From positions 794,001-858,000 of the forward strand of contig JAKOGI010000186.1 of NCBI GenBank assembly GCA_029747015.1: a DNA stretch of 64,000 bases, in the 5' to 3' direction. The DNA is from Carnegiea gigantea (taxonomy: Eukaryota; Streptophyta; Magnoliopsida; Caryophyllales; Cactaceae). The position numbers and the translations under genes were made by a program. Below, in pieces: positions 33,950 through 45,710 of the stretch; within the stretch, counting starts at the first letter, position 1; every line of letters begins with the position of its first letter. The notes under the pieces were generated by a model. The model ran no database searches. It had not been told where the DNA came from and saw only the letters and a list, made by a program, of their open reading frames with translations.

Positions 33950-36090
33950 TTTTTTACCCCACGATTTTGTGCAAGTACCCGAAGCAATAAAGTGCCTAGC
34001 TAGTGTCATGGTATGATTCGTCCTCAAGGGTATATTTTACGATTTTAGCCCGCCAAAAAAAGACAATGTAGCCTCAACCAACCAATGTCCTGCAGTGTCC
34101 ATCAGTGCACGTAAACTTGAGTGGTCTTATCGAGTACATATGAACAGTTTGATAAACTTTTCTTTGTAAAGTCGTTCTATGAGGTGCCCATATTAAATTG
34201 ATGACAGGCTTGGCTATGATAATATATATATTGTATATGGTTTAAAAGGTAGTTAAAACACAAAGTTTCACTCTACTAATCTTATGTGGCAAACTATTGA
34301 GATTTAATAACTCCTAATCTAATGATAAATCAACCTTTAAACTTTTTAAATCAAAATTAATAACAAAATTTATAAAATAGTGATATTATTTATATGTTAA
34401 AAATATATGATTTTCAATATAATTTTATTGCACTTAGTAGCAGTAACATAGAGAATTATTCTCAAAACCATTAACTGCAAACACCATAAAAAATGTGAGT
34501 ATGATTTTAGTACCAACAATACAATGGTATGATTACAAATACATTATTGTAATTGTATTAATTTTTTTCTCATAAAGTAAATCATAGCATATTTTAAAAG
34601 TTTAATATAGATGTTTACAACCTACTTTTAATTATCATAATTAAATCCTAAACAATTAAAGATCGATTAGAAAATACTTAAAAGCTTTAGTTAAAACTGG
34701 GTTTGTTATTAAATCATTGTCTTAGGTGATTAGACAATGGTTTCTCATTCAGTCATTTTGACAACTGTTTTTGAGGTAGTGTTTAATGTTCTGATTAGAT
34801 CAAAATTTTATTTTTCTTATTTTTAATTTATAATAGCGTATGACATTTTCAGTAGCGTTTGTAAAACATTAGACTAATTAATGTTTGAACTTGCTGATTG
34901 GCGTTTCAATCTGTGCACCCCAATCATGTACGCCTTCGTTTGCTCAACTTTTGCTTGGTGCGATGATTCACTACAATGGTGTTTGGTCTCTGATTGATTA
35001 GGAAAACAACTGTGCAGCACAGTTTTGGACTTCAGTTTGATTGATTGATTGATTAGACTATTGTACCTTTTTTTAATTTGTTTGAAAGGAAAGTATTGTC
35101 CTGCTCTTGATTTTTTAATAATAATAATAATAATAATAATATGATAGTAGTAGCATTATTTGTAGTAATAGTAATAATGATAATTATACCTTTCTTGGTG
35201 AACAGTTAACATCATTAAATACATTCAAGTTTAGTTGATCCAAGGTATGCAAGTTGTTGTTAATCACATCCTTTGGGAAGTAAATATGGTAAATTGACTG
35301 TTAAAATTTGATCACTTCATTAAAAGTTCATTCTCCTATAATCTATGTTTTTCTCCCATTCTTAGGATAATCATTTTTGATAATATAGTTAAACATACTC
35401 TTATGAAAATAGACGTTTAACATTTTTCTTTATTATTTATTATTGTGAAAAAAATTAGTAGTAATGATAATAATCTAACACTCATGTAGGTAATTAATTT
35501 ATTTTTGTTTATGGCAGTACCATTAGTTTAGAATTTTATTTTTTTTTTGGTGTGTGTAATGTAGCTTATTTGGTTTACTTAATTTCAACTCTACTTTAAT
35601 TTTATGAATTGACTCTTAGATGTTACAATTGATAACCGTACATTTATCGTAAAATATTTTAAAAAAATATTCAACAAGTTCTAAGATCAAAATGAGAATG
35701 GTTGGCATTTATGACTTATGGCATCGAAATTAGACAGTAGTTTTCTTTAAAATTGTATCATGATGTGGGAAACTCAAACTGTTAACGACACCCAATAGCA
35801 ATTTGTCCGTACTTGCTACGCAGGGTTTAATCAATATAAAAACAGTTTAGGTGATCACAAATTAAGATTTTCCAATTCTAATGTATTATTAACTACACTG
35901 CCAAGTATGTATCCAATTATACACTCCTATATATATGTAGTCCATTACTCAACTCTAGTTGAACGCAAAGGAATTGAAGTTAACGGCAGGTAGCTTCACT
36001 GTTGATAAAGTGTCCTTTTCAAGCTATGTATGCGTCCACTTCAACAGTTCCTCATTTCTAGAGATCTGTGCCCTTCAAGAGTCTCATCCA
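33950..36090. other. Intergenic DNA without recognised gene
   Basis: AT-rich, with an (AAT)n run at about 35118-35141. Some words around 34850 recall the MITE core at 663-1078, but no ends can be drawn. Confidence 0.4.
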
Positions 36091-36935
36091 TAGTCTCTTC
36101 TTTTTGTGAAAAAGAACCGATTATGGAGATTACATTGAAGCTGTTAAAAGAATGAAATTAATTGAGATTAATTAGAATAGATTGATGTAGGTTAAAATTA
36201 ATATTGTTTTTTATTGAAATGAGTTGAAGTAGATTGAAATATATTAAAATAGGTTGAAGTGAATTGAAGTTAGTTTAAATGGGTTGAAGTTGGGATATTT
36301 TTTGAAGTTGGTTAAAATAGTGAGAATAAAATTTTGAAAAGGTGAGTTGAAGTGGGTTGAAGTAGGTTGAAGTTGATTGAATTATGTTGAAGTTGGTAAA
36401 TTGAAAAACACTAACAAAAAGAATAGACTCGAAATGAGAGAAAAATAGAAAAGAGTGGGAAAGAATAAAAAGTTGTATGATTTCTTGCAAAATTGGTAAG
36501 GAATGAGGAAGACAATGAATGGATGAGAAGGAATGGAAGCGATAATGAGAAGTGTGGGAGTTTTGATATTATTTTTGGTCATGGAACCTAAAGAAATTGG
36601 AATGAATGTAAAGAAATGATTTTTTTAAAAAAGTGGGAAGGCATTAGAAGGAGTGGAAACGGACTTGAAGTGATGGAAAGGTACAAACCTCTATGTTACC
36701 TTTTATGTTCTAGTTTTTGGTGATTTTTCATAATTTAGTGGCAAATTACATTGGTCTTAGTATTGCTTATTTAGACTTTCTTCTCAAATGATGTCATTGG
36801 TGGAAGTTTGTTGTACACCTTTGTCTATTTATGGCAGTAAATAATATAAATAAAAAAAGAAGTGGAAACAAATGGAAATAAATAGAATGGAATGAAAATC
36901 CCGAATTTATTCATGAAAAGAATGGACCCTAGGTG
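36090..36935. repeat. Degenerate GTTGAAGT-rich repeat region
   Basis: Around 36160-36400 the words TTGAAGT(A/G)G and GGTTGAAGT recur every 10-20 bp. The right part holds GAATGGAA words and ends near GAATGGACCC. It may be a small non-autonomous DNA transposon with subterminal repeats, but I cannot establish its ends. Confidence 0.3.
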
Positions 36936-37893
36936 AGTGAGTTGAAGCATGCGCTAGGAATTAGGCACTACTGTGATCGATTGAACTTGCTCTACTGTGA
37001 ATCCCATTTATGTCATTATAAGAATTATTTAATTGATCACATAGAGACTATTGTGTCTTTTATTTTCCAATCTTTCATTAATAAAGCACCAATAAGCGTA
37101 ATTGAGCTGAGTTTGATCAAACCGAGTATGAGTTCGAGTCTAAGCTTTGACCGAACCAAATTTTTACTAAGCCTAACTCGAACTTTCACAATGAATTTTT
37201 TTAATTTTATAATTCAAATATTTATGTGACTTAAGTTGAAAGTTATTGAAAAATTCTTTACTTTAAAATACCATAACCCCAACTCAAATAAAAACTTATG
37301 AAGTATAGGTTTTAATATTGATCTGTGAACATCCAAAATAACACAATGTCTGTATACCAATACAACATATGTTATTTCCCATCCAAAATACCTAAATGAG
37401 CTCGAGTTGAGCCAAACTTTGGTCAAATCGAGCTCGAGTCGAGCTTTGACTAAATCAAGTCCGAAAACTTGCCGAGCCAACTCAATTCTTTTATAGCTCT
37501 AAGCACCACATATAGGTTTTAAAGGCATAATAATAATAATAATAATAATAACAACATCATCCACCGTTCAAATTTGACACAAGCTGTCAAGTTAATTTTC
37601 GAAGTAAATCATCATAAAACAAACCTTGTTCTATTACAAATATAAATCTACCACCTTCATGATGTGCGTGAACTTAGTCATAATACTCAGCACAACTTTT
37701 CATAATGTGGGCTAAAAAGGTGTAGATACTGCCAGGCATAATGAGTGTTCCCTTCTTGTTGGGCGCACTTCTTCATAGTCCTAATTATTTGAGCTCCAAC
37801 AAGAAGTGGATGGATTAATAATCTTAATTAATGTCCCATTCAAGTACAAGGAAATGCTATTTTTCAGTTTCAAGGAGGGACAAGAGTGATGGA
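36936..37893. other. Intergenic DNA
   Basis: No recognised gene. There is a short (AAT)n run near 37529 and several 'gagctcgagt' words near 37400. Confidence 0.4.
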
Positions 37894-39309
37894 TTAATCT
37901 TTCTGGAGAACTTTGTGTCGATTCCACTTGTGAGCGACCTCAGCAAGTGACTTTGAGGAATCTCCATCTTCACGTATCGCTTTCTTAGCCAAGTCACTTA
38001 ACTCTTTCATCCGATGGCGAATTATTTCCCCTTCTTCGCCTTTCATTAAAACTTTGATGTCTCTGGCAATCTCATCTGCCCTAAAAAGGCCATTCGTATT
38101 AGCAACAGGCCTTAATGCGACCTTAAGCCCTTGGCTAAGCATCACTGCATTCATCCTCTGTTCCGCATACAATGGCCATGCAATCAAGGGTACCCCGTTA
38201 ATTATGCTCTCCAGAATCGAGTTCCATCCACAATGTGTTAAGAACCCGCCTGTGGACTTGTGCCCAAGGATCTTTATCTGGGGGGCCCATGAAGGGACTA
38301 ATAGCCCGCGATCTTTGATCCGGTGGAGATATCCATTTGGTAAGAACCCAAATGGGTCACCTAGACTTTGGGCACCGAAAAATGACCCGTGAGAGAGTTG
38401 ATCACTCGGCCTTCTAACCACCCACAAAAACCTCTGCTCACTTCTCTCAAGCCCAATTGCCAGTTCAATGAGCTGCTCTCTGGATAAAGTCCCCCCACTC
38501 CCAAACGACGCATATAGGACCGACCCGGTTGGTTGCCGGTCCAACCAACTCAAGCACTCCGACCCATCGATGTCCCCCCCTTCACCCGATTGGAGTATGG
38601 GGCCAATCGGGTAAGCCGGAGGCCTATTCGGATCCTCAGTTTGCAAAGTCCGGAGAGCACCCGGCTCGAGGTCAAAAAATGTATTGACAAAAATACCCTC
38701 AGCCGACACGTACCTCTTTGAATGATGAAGCAACACCCTGTAACACTCACCCTTACGGTCCTGACACGGGTCGTCAAAATCTTGGCCGTGGATGGGCACG
38801 CACCCGGGCAGGAGAAGCGGGTCGGGCATATCCTTGTAGTCACACGACACCGTTGTATCCAACCTAGGAAGATGGAAGGAGAACAGTAAGTTCATAGCTG
38901 AGCACGTAAAATACATGTAGGGAGGAATCCCCAGCTCCCTCGCAACATCGAAGATGTCTGTACCAAACAGGTCGGTGACAAGGGCAACAACGAGGTGGGC
39001 CATGCGGACCAGGGAGGTCCGGATGGAGGAGAGAGAATGGGTCAGGACAAGGGAGATGGTGACCTCATGGCCTGCGCCTTGGGGCAGTTGGGCCGGGTCA
39101 ATAGGAGGAAGGAAGGTGTGGGAAATGGCTGAAGGGAGGGAGTCGAGGAAGGAGACTTGGGCCCGGGTGGGCTGGCCCAAAGTGGGAATGAGGAGAGAGA
39201 CTGAGAGGTTGAAGCGGGAGACGAGGAGCTTGGCGAACTCGACCAAGGGGATTAAGTGGCCCATTCCAGGGCTTGGGATCATGGCTATTTGGTGAACCGG
39301 AGCTTCCAT
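37894..39309 (-). CDS. UDP-glucosyltransferase, UGT72 family (array member 4)
   Basis: Predicted phenolic glucosyltransferase; single exon, 471 residues from the ATG at 39309. The frame is open for 13 more codons upstream, but those do not fit the family N-terminus. His18 and Asp113 (VTDLFGTDIF) are present, and the PSPG box runs Trp341-Gln384. It shares the DPCQDRK, YPIGPILQSGEGG and LSWLDRQPTGSVL blocks with the copies at 32428 and 41707 but is the most diverged of the three. A 26-bp direct repeat with period 57 lies in its upstream region (39442-39525). Confidence 0.92.
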   Translation of the reverse strand: MEAPVHQIAMIPSPGMGHLIPLVEFAKLLVSRFNLSVSLLIPTLGQPTRAQVSFLDSLPSAISHTFLPPIDPAQLPQGAGHEVTISLVLTHSLSSIRTSLVRMAHLVVALVTDLFGTDIFDVARELGIPPYMYFTCSAMNLLFSFHLPRLDTTVSCDYKDMPDPLLLPGCVPIHGQDFDDPCQDRKGECYRVLLHHSKRYVSAEGIFVNTFFDLEPGALRTLQTEDPNRPPAYPIGPILQSGEGGDIDGSECLSWLDRQPTGSVLYASFGSGGTLSREQLIELAIGLERSEQRFLWVVRRPSDQLSHGSFFGAQSLGDPFGFLPNGYLHRIKDRGLLVPSWAPQIKILGHKSTGGFLTHCGWNSILESIINGVPLIAWPLYAEQRMNAVMLSQGLKVALRPVANTNGLFRADEIARDIKVLMKGEEGEIIRHRMKELSDLAKKAIREDGDSSKSLAEVAHKWNRHKVLQKD

Positions 39310-39525
39310 GGTTAAATTGGTACATACATGCATCAATGAGTTTAGCAACGAGACTTAAGTTCTGTTCGTCCTTTCTTCTTGTACCGAAAATGCTTCATGT
39401 GGTTGTGGTAACTTCCGTCAAAAATATCGTCAAAATTTCTGTTGGTTTGGGATAATGGCTATTATTTGTGTATAAATTAGGTGGTCATTCTTCATTCCTT
39501 GGTTTGGGGTAATGGCTATTATTTT

Positions 39526-41706
39526 GCCAACTCTTTTTTTTTTGTCTTTTATGTCACAGAATCAGCGATGGTGTTCTTTCTTAATTCATTTTTTAATAAG
39601 TACCAAGAGTACATAAGTGTAAAATAATAATAAGATTCCGAGATATATTATATGTAAAATAGGATCAAACAAAGCCAAACAAAGATGACATGAAGGCCTT
39701 CCACACAACTTTGTCATTTTTAACAGGTCCATAATTAAGCAAAGGGAAGTATTTCTGTCATAAGGTTGTGTTCATTAAGGAAGTTACTCTTTCCTCTACC
39801 AGTAGGTGGTAGAGAAATGCAGTTCCTGTAGGTCTAATTTTAACTAGTTAAATCACCTTAGCGGGGGTGCGAATAGGATGATGATCAATATCGCGAATTA
39901 ATCAAAATAAAAAGCGGAAAGATAAACGTGGACAAGACACGAGTAATTTTTAATGAGGTTAGCCTCAACCAGGCTTAGTCCCTATTTAGAGTTCCCTAAC
40001 TCTAGAATTAACCCAATTTTATTAGGAGAGATCATACAGCTCTATAGTACACCTACTCTAAGTGGCAAGTTACAAATTGACTCTTTAACAAGTCATTAAT
40101 AGAGTTGACCTTTCAACTCTATAATCCCATCCTACTTACAACTTGAACAATACAACTTGAATAAATGTAAAGCAAGTTAAGGCACAATGTACGCAAGTGA
40201 GCATTGAGTATATCAATTGCTTGTGCTCTCTTTCTTGTGTTCTTCTCAGCTGCAAAGTCTTTCTTTTTTATAACAAAAAGAGTTGAAGTAGCCATTACTT
40301 TCAAATAGGGAAGGAAAATCTTCAACTGATCTTCAAACCCTCACAGTCCACATTCAAGGCCTTGAACTGCAGCTAATTTTCAGCAATAACAGCTACAAGT
40401 CTTCAACTAGCTATCTTGCTAATTTCTTACAATGGCTAATTGATACTTCAAATCTGTTAGTGTTATTTTTAGGTCAAGTAACAACTAAAATTGAATTTCA
40501 AAAGATTTGGCCATATTTAGAGAATCATAATCTCATATTTAAATTTGAATCACATAATATAATGTGATAAAAATTACATATTCAAATTTAAATATTAAAC
40601 AATCTCAAAGAAATTGTGACATCTTATATAAAATCAATTAAGTACTATTAATATTTCAATATTCACCTCAAAAATATAGCACATTTAAATAATAATAATT
40701 GTTAAGATAATTTAAATATAACATGATGAATATGTCGACTAATCTCTTTTTATCTTTTATTAAAATATATTAAAAAATTTAAAGCGAATTTAAAAAAAGG
40801 TAATAATTTCAACAATTCACGTTATCAATGCATAATGCACTCAAATTCGGGCACCACTCCCAAGGAGAGGCACTGAAAAGAAAGACGGATATCTCATTGT
40901 TTTTTTGGTGCAATCCCCGAGGATTCAATGGTCCACCAACGCCGTTAGTTAGTTTCTAGATAAGAGCCAAATTCTGCAATGCCCACACCATCTGACAATC
41001 TTCAAAGCAAATAAACTTCCAAAGGCACTCAAATTAAGAGTGTAAATTGCCGACCTAAATTGATGCTGACGTCAAACGCACAGATGATGATCAAAAACGT
41101 TCCTCGGAATTGTCCTGTTCTCCTGTCATCCTCCGTTAACCAAATTATTCAATTCCCGTTGTATTATATGATGAGTCCGTGCACAACTAGGTCCATGTGT
41201 CATAGTCGCATTTCACGCTCTGGTGATGGGTTATTATTTAAGGGGTTTTTTTTTTTTGGTTTTTTTGGGGCCGAAGGGCACAGTTTTCAATTTTCATTCC
41301 TTCTTGTTTAAAGCATGAATGAAGGTACTAGTCTGATCGTGGAGATAGTTTCTACATTTATTACACTATTTATTATGTTACCCTAACGTAAACGGAAGTA
41401 CCCAATTGAGAAGCGTAGAAAATATAGTTTGATAATTTTTTTGCATTGTAATTAGGCGTATTACATTTATTTAGATTTTTTAAAACAGCTAATTTTGTAT
41501 CATTCAGAAAAAAAAAAAGCACACAATATTTCTATATTGAAGAACCATGAGAATTATTTATATTTGAAAAATGTAAAAGAAACCTAATTGAGAAGAAAAT
41601 TATATTATATGTTTCACAAATCACCACATTTATTAGGGAGTGACAGGTCTTTCGCTCATTTTTTTCCATCTGTTACAACCATGAAGCACAAACAAACATT
41701 CCAATC
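39526..41706. other. Intergenic DNA with possible LTR remnant
   Basis: Around 39840-40460 the sequence has the style of a plant LTR or 3' UTR region (a 'gaggttagcctcaaccaggc' word and several TTGAC/GTCAA words), but no paired repeat is visible. The rest is AT-rich and has no gene. Confidence 0.3.
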
Positions 41707-43119
41707 TTAGTGGACAACCTTGCTATGACTCCATTGATGAGCAACCTCAGCAAGTAACTTTGAAGAATCTCCATCTTCGCTTATCGCCTTCTTAGCCAAA
41801 TCACTCACTTCCTTCATCCGACGAAGAGCTCCCTTCCCTTCCTTACCCTTCATCAACTCTTTGACGACTCTGGCAATTTCATCGGCCTCATAGAGCCCGC
41901 GTCCATTAGCATTAGGCCTTAATGCAACCTTAAGCCCTTGGTTAAGCATTACTGCATTCATTCTTTGTTCTGCATATAACGGCCATGCAATTAAGGGCAC
42001 CCCATTGATTATGCTCTCGAGAACTGAATTCCACCCACAGTGAGTCAAGAACCCGCCAGTGGACCCATGGCTTAGAATCTTTATCTGTGGGGCCCATGAC
42101 GGAACCAACAGCCCACGGTCTTTGATCCGATCAAGATATCCATGGGGTAGGAACCCGAGCGCGTCGTCCTGACTTTGGGCAGTGAAGAACGACGCGTTAG
42201 AGGAGTGATCGTTTGGGCTTCTAACCACCCACAAGAACCTCTGCCCACTTTTCTCCAACCCAATTGCCAGTTCATTAAGCTGCCTTTTTGATAAAGTGCC
42301 TCCACTCCCAAACGACACAAATAAAACCGACCCGGTTGGTTGTCGGTCTAACCAGCTCAAACACTCAGATGATCCATCGGACTCCCCACCTTGACCCGAC
42401 TGAATAACCGGCCCGACTGGATAAACCCGGGGGCAGCTCCGATCCTCGGTTCGCAAAGCCCGGACAGCACCGCGCTCGAGATCAAAAAACGTATTGACAA
42501 AAATACCCTCAGACAAAACATACCTCTTCACATGATAAAGCACCACCCCATAGGACTCGTCATTGCGGTCCATACAAGGGTCCGGAAAGTCCTTACCGTA
42601 AAGCGGCACGCACCCCGGTAAGACAAGCGGGTTAGGCATAGCCGGATACTCACACGACACCGTTTTGTCCAACGGGGGAAGGTTGAGGAGGAACAGCAGG
42701 CACATGGCGTTGGTGGTGAAGTACATGTAAGGAAGGATTCCAAGCTCCCGAGCCACGTCGAAATAGGCGGTGCCGAAGAGGTCAGTGACAAGGGCCACGA
42801 CCCGAGCCCGATGGGCCAGCTCGGAGAGGGCGGCCCGTAGAGATGGAAGAGAGTAGACAAGGGTGTGGTGGATGGTTACCTCATGGGCCACACCGTCGGG
42901 TAAAAGGGCCGGGTCGACCGCGGGAAGGAAGGTGTGAGAGATGGAAGGAGGGAGGGCATTGAGGAAGGAGGTTTGGGCCTTGGTGGGCTGGGTGGAGGTA
43001 GGGATCATGAGAGAGACTGAGAAGTTGAAGCGGGAGACTAGGAGCTTTGCGAACTCAACTAGGGGGATCATGTGACCCATTCCTGGGCTTGGAACTATGA
43101 CAATGTGTGGTTCTTCCAT
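41707..43119 (-). CDS. UDP-glucosyltransferase, UGT72 family (array member 5)
   Basis: Predicted phenolic glucosyltransferase; single exon, 470 residues. The start is the ATG at 43119 (MEEPHIVIVPSPGMGH). The frame is open for 26 more codons upstream, but that stretch lacks family similarity and overlaps the likely transcript start. His16 and Asp113 form the catalytic dyad; the PSPG box is Trp342-Gln385. One residue is inserted relative to the copy at 32428 (DGSSECL). It is highly similar to that copy over its whole length. Confidence 0.92.
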   Translation of the reverse strand: MEEPHIVIVPSPGMGHMIPLVEFAKLLVSRFNFSVSLMIPTSTQPTKAQTSFLNALPPSISHTFLPAVDPALLPDGVAHEVTIHHTLVYSLPSLRAALSELAHRARVVALVTDLFGTAYFDVARELGILPYMYFTTNAMCLLFLLNLPPLDKTVSCEYPAMPNPLVLPGCVPLYGKDFPDPCMDRNDESYGVVLYHVKRYVLSEGIFVNTFFDLERGAVRALRTEDRSCPRVYPVGPVIQSGQGGESDGSSECLSWLDRQPTGSVLFVSFGSGGTLSKRQLNELAIGLEKSGQRFLWVVRSPNDHSSNASFFTAQSQDDALGFLPHGYLDRIKDRGLLVPSWAPQIKILSHGSTGGFLTHCGWNSVLESIINGVPLIAWPLYAEQRMNAVMLNQGLKVALRPNANGRGLYEADEIARVVKELMKGKEGKGALRRMKEVSDLAKKAISEDGDSSKLLAEVAHQWSHSKVVH

Positions 43120-43207
43120 TGCTAGGATTCCTAGGATTCTCTGGTGCTCCCTTATCTCTTTCCCTCTTAACTTTGTGGTGGAGTGTGGAACGTACAAGGC
43201 GAGGGTG

Positions 43208-43216
43208 ATTTATACA
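43208..43216 (-). promoter_or_regulatory. TATA box of array member 5
   Basis: TGTATAAAT on the coding strand, about 90 bp upstream of the ATG. This supports the downstream start choice. Confidence 0.5.
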
Positions 43217-44033
43217 CATGAATGAGACTGGAGGGGTGGAAAAGCGTGCCAATCTCACCTAGTCATAAGATCCGAGCATTTAAAGTAATATCGACAAATA
43301 ATTAGATCAAAATGAATATTATGTTCATAACATATAAATGGGACTAACAATTGATTTAATAATCATTACTATTTTTTATTATTTACTCTGTTCTGAAAAG
43401 ATTGTCATCTTAGATTTTATATACATCTTAAGACGCATATTCTTGAACTATCATTTTTAAAAATATAGTATAAAATTATCCTCAATAGTTGAATTCAAAA
43501 GTGTAAGATTATGTGTTTGAATTAAAAAAAAGGGGTCAGTTTAGATAATTATGTAAGTTTGGTGGTTTCATTTTTAAAACTTAATTGTGAGACATTTCCA
43601 AAAAAAGAATAAAAAACATTCTTTTTGGATCGAATGAAATAACTTACTACACTCATTTACGTACTTCAGATGGTTCAATTTACTGTCAACACTTTTGTGA
43701 CAATGATTATTGTATATAGGTTTTTTTTCATACAAATTCGTTGCATTTTAAAACCAGTAAAGCACTACCTATTTGGCCTCACTTTTTCCAGGGAAGCAGA
43801 GAAGGCATTGAAACGAAGACTGTGGGTAGGTCTGAAGTAGGCCATCCTTACTTGAAGGTAAAAACGGAGGATCCAACGACAGTATTGTCAACCATCGCAT
43901 ACAACTAAATTGAGATCATTAATCATCATTTAGAGGAAGACTTATGTATAATGAACGGTAATTGTGTTGTCAAAGCGAAGCAAATGGGTAATTGTGTTGT
44001 CAAAGCGAAGCATTTGCTTTTGTATTTAGTTTG
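43217..44033. other. Intergenic DNA
   Basis: No gene. It contains a perfect tandem copy of a 26-bp word with period 30 at 43957-44012. Confidence 0.4.
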
Positions 44034-45705
44034 CGTTAAATTTTCATATAAGTTGGACTATCAACAAAAAGTTATGCTTATATGATTAAACAAAGTTCTA
44101 ATCCAAAATCAATTATTAATGGATAGAGTAACTTACAAGCTCATATATATGCTCAAACCATTTAATTTTATTAATGTGGGATAAACTTTACTTTCAGACT
44201 TTAACATGTCCACTCTTGTGTGCGCTACTAAGGGCATGTTCTATTTCGTGGTAAGATACGGTTTTAAACTGTAAGAAAATATAAGGAGTTGTAAGGAGCT
44301 GTAAAGAGTTATAAGAAGGTGTAAGGAGTTGTAAAAAGATGTAAGGAGCTGCAAGAAGATGTAAGGAGTTGTAAGAAAATATAAGGTGCTGTAAGAAAAT
44401 GTAAGAGTAGATGTAAGGAGTTATTGAATTATTGAAGAGTTATATAGTATAATTTGTGACAATTATGATATATTAGTCATATTTACGACTAAAATTTGAT
44501 ACTATCAATAAACAAAATATTTCTTAATATAATCGAAATGAAATATGTTGTTTTACAAAGAATGTTTTGGATGAGAAATAATATTATTAAAATAATAAAC
44601 TTATTGAAAATAAACCATTAACTAAATTAGTTACATAACAATAAAATATATTAAACCCTATAAATTTTGTCAAGAAAATTTCGTACACTTGAGGTGATTT
44701 TTTATATTTACATTAATTTGATCCAATAAGTAAAGTATAACAAATTTTTTTTTTTTTTTGACAAAACTGAATACAACTCTTAAAATAAAATCCCATTTTA
44801 AGTAAACAATTTTAAATGTAAATATATGGTCAATATTATTGCCAAGAAACTTTATAAATAAACCCTCAAAATATTATTCAACAATGCCTAAAATATGAAA
44901 ATTGTATTATGATATTAAACAACCAAAAATTAAATATTACCTTTCAAAATTAAAAAAAAAAAATATGAGAACTTAAACGGGCAGGCACGAAGCCGTAGAA
45001 ATTTTAATGCCCAACACTACTTTTGCCTAACTACTCTTTAACAGTTTTCATATATACTTCAGATTTAAACATGAACGAAAGTTTTGTATTATAATTTTAA
45101 AAGTATGGTTACTTATTCTATTTATAATAACATATATTATTCATGTGGAAACTCAAATATAATTTATGTCATTATATTATGTTTTTATGTTTGTGTAAAT
45201 ATTATGTTCATAAGATATTTACAAATTTGCATATTGATAGCATAATTAAAAAAATACATATTTCTGTAATTAAAATAAATGAATGTTATAGAAAATCTAC
45301 ATCGGAAGCAAGAAGATGTAAGGATTATGTTAAGGATAATAAGCATATGTAAGAAATTGTAAGGAGATGTAAACTTTTAACTAAATCCTCAAAAATGCGA
45401 AATAGAACATGGCATAAGAGGTTCCAACACGTGCACACAATTTTAATCAAACGGAGACGGTGACAAATTAAAACCAAAGAATTTGATCTGATACCATGTT
45501 AGATTTTCATATCAAGATAAAGCAACTTGGTCTGATATTATGTTAAATTTTCATACAATTAAGTTGTACCATAAATAAAGATTAATATATACAGGTTCAA
45601 ATAATACTCTAATCTAAAATCAATTAATAATAAATAGAGTAACTCATAAATTTATATATATGCTCAAAATCTTTCATTTTATTAATATTTTACAAATTTT
45701 ATAGT
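44034..45705 (-). mobile_element. TRIM element interrupted by a Harbinger-type insertion
   Basis: Diverged LTRs lie at 44034-44205 and about 45542-45705. Possible target copies GTTTG flank the element (44029-44033 and 45706-45710). On the minus strand the 5' LTR is followed by PBS-like TAATATCAGACC, then again by ATCTAACATGGTATCAGATC, a duplicated LTR-end/PBS unit. The internal region carries the GTGCACGTGTTGG word also seen at 17247-17338. Without the insertion 44232-45414 and its target copy, the element would be about 490 bp with no coding capacity, as expected of a TRIM. Confidence 0.6.
44232..45414. mobile_element. Non-autonomous PIF/Harbinger-type element
   Basis: Termini GGGCATGTTCTATTTCG and the complement of TGCCATGTTCTATTTCGC are inverted. 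The insertion is flanked by the 3-bp copy TAA (44229-44231 and 45415-45417), the TWA target typical of PIF/Harbinger. The uninterrupted host sequence is preserved at about 17262-17275, which supports the boundaries. The left 170 bp carries many GTAAGGAG(T/A/C)TGTAA words, repeated near the right end. No transposase frame is present. Confidence 0.7.
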
Positions 45706-45710
45706 GTTTG

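Noticed and set aside
43120..43197. N-terminal extension of the UGT at 41707
   Set aside because: It lacks family similarity and lies just downstream of a TATA box, where 5' UTR is expected.
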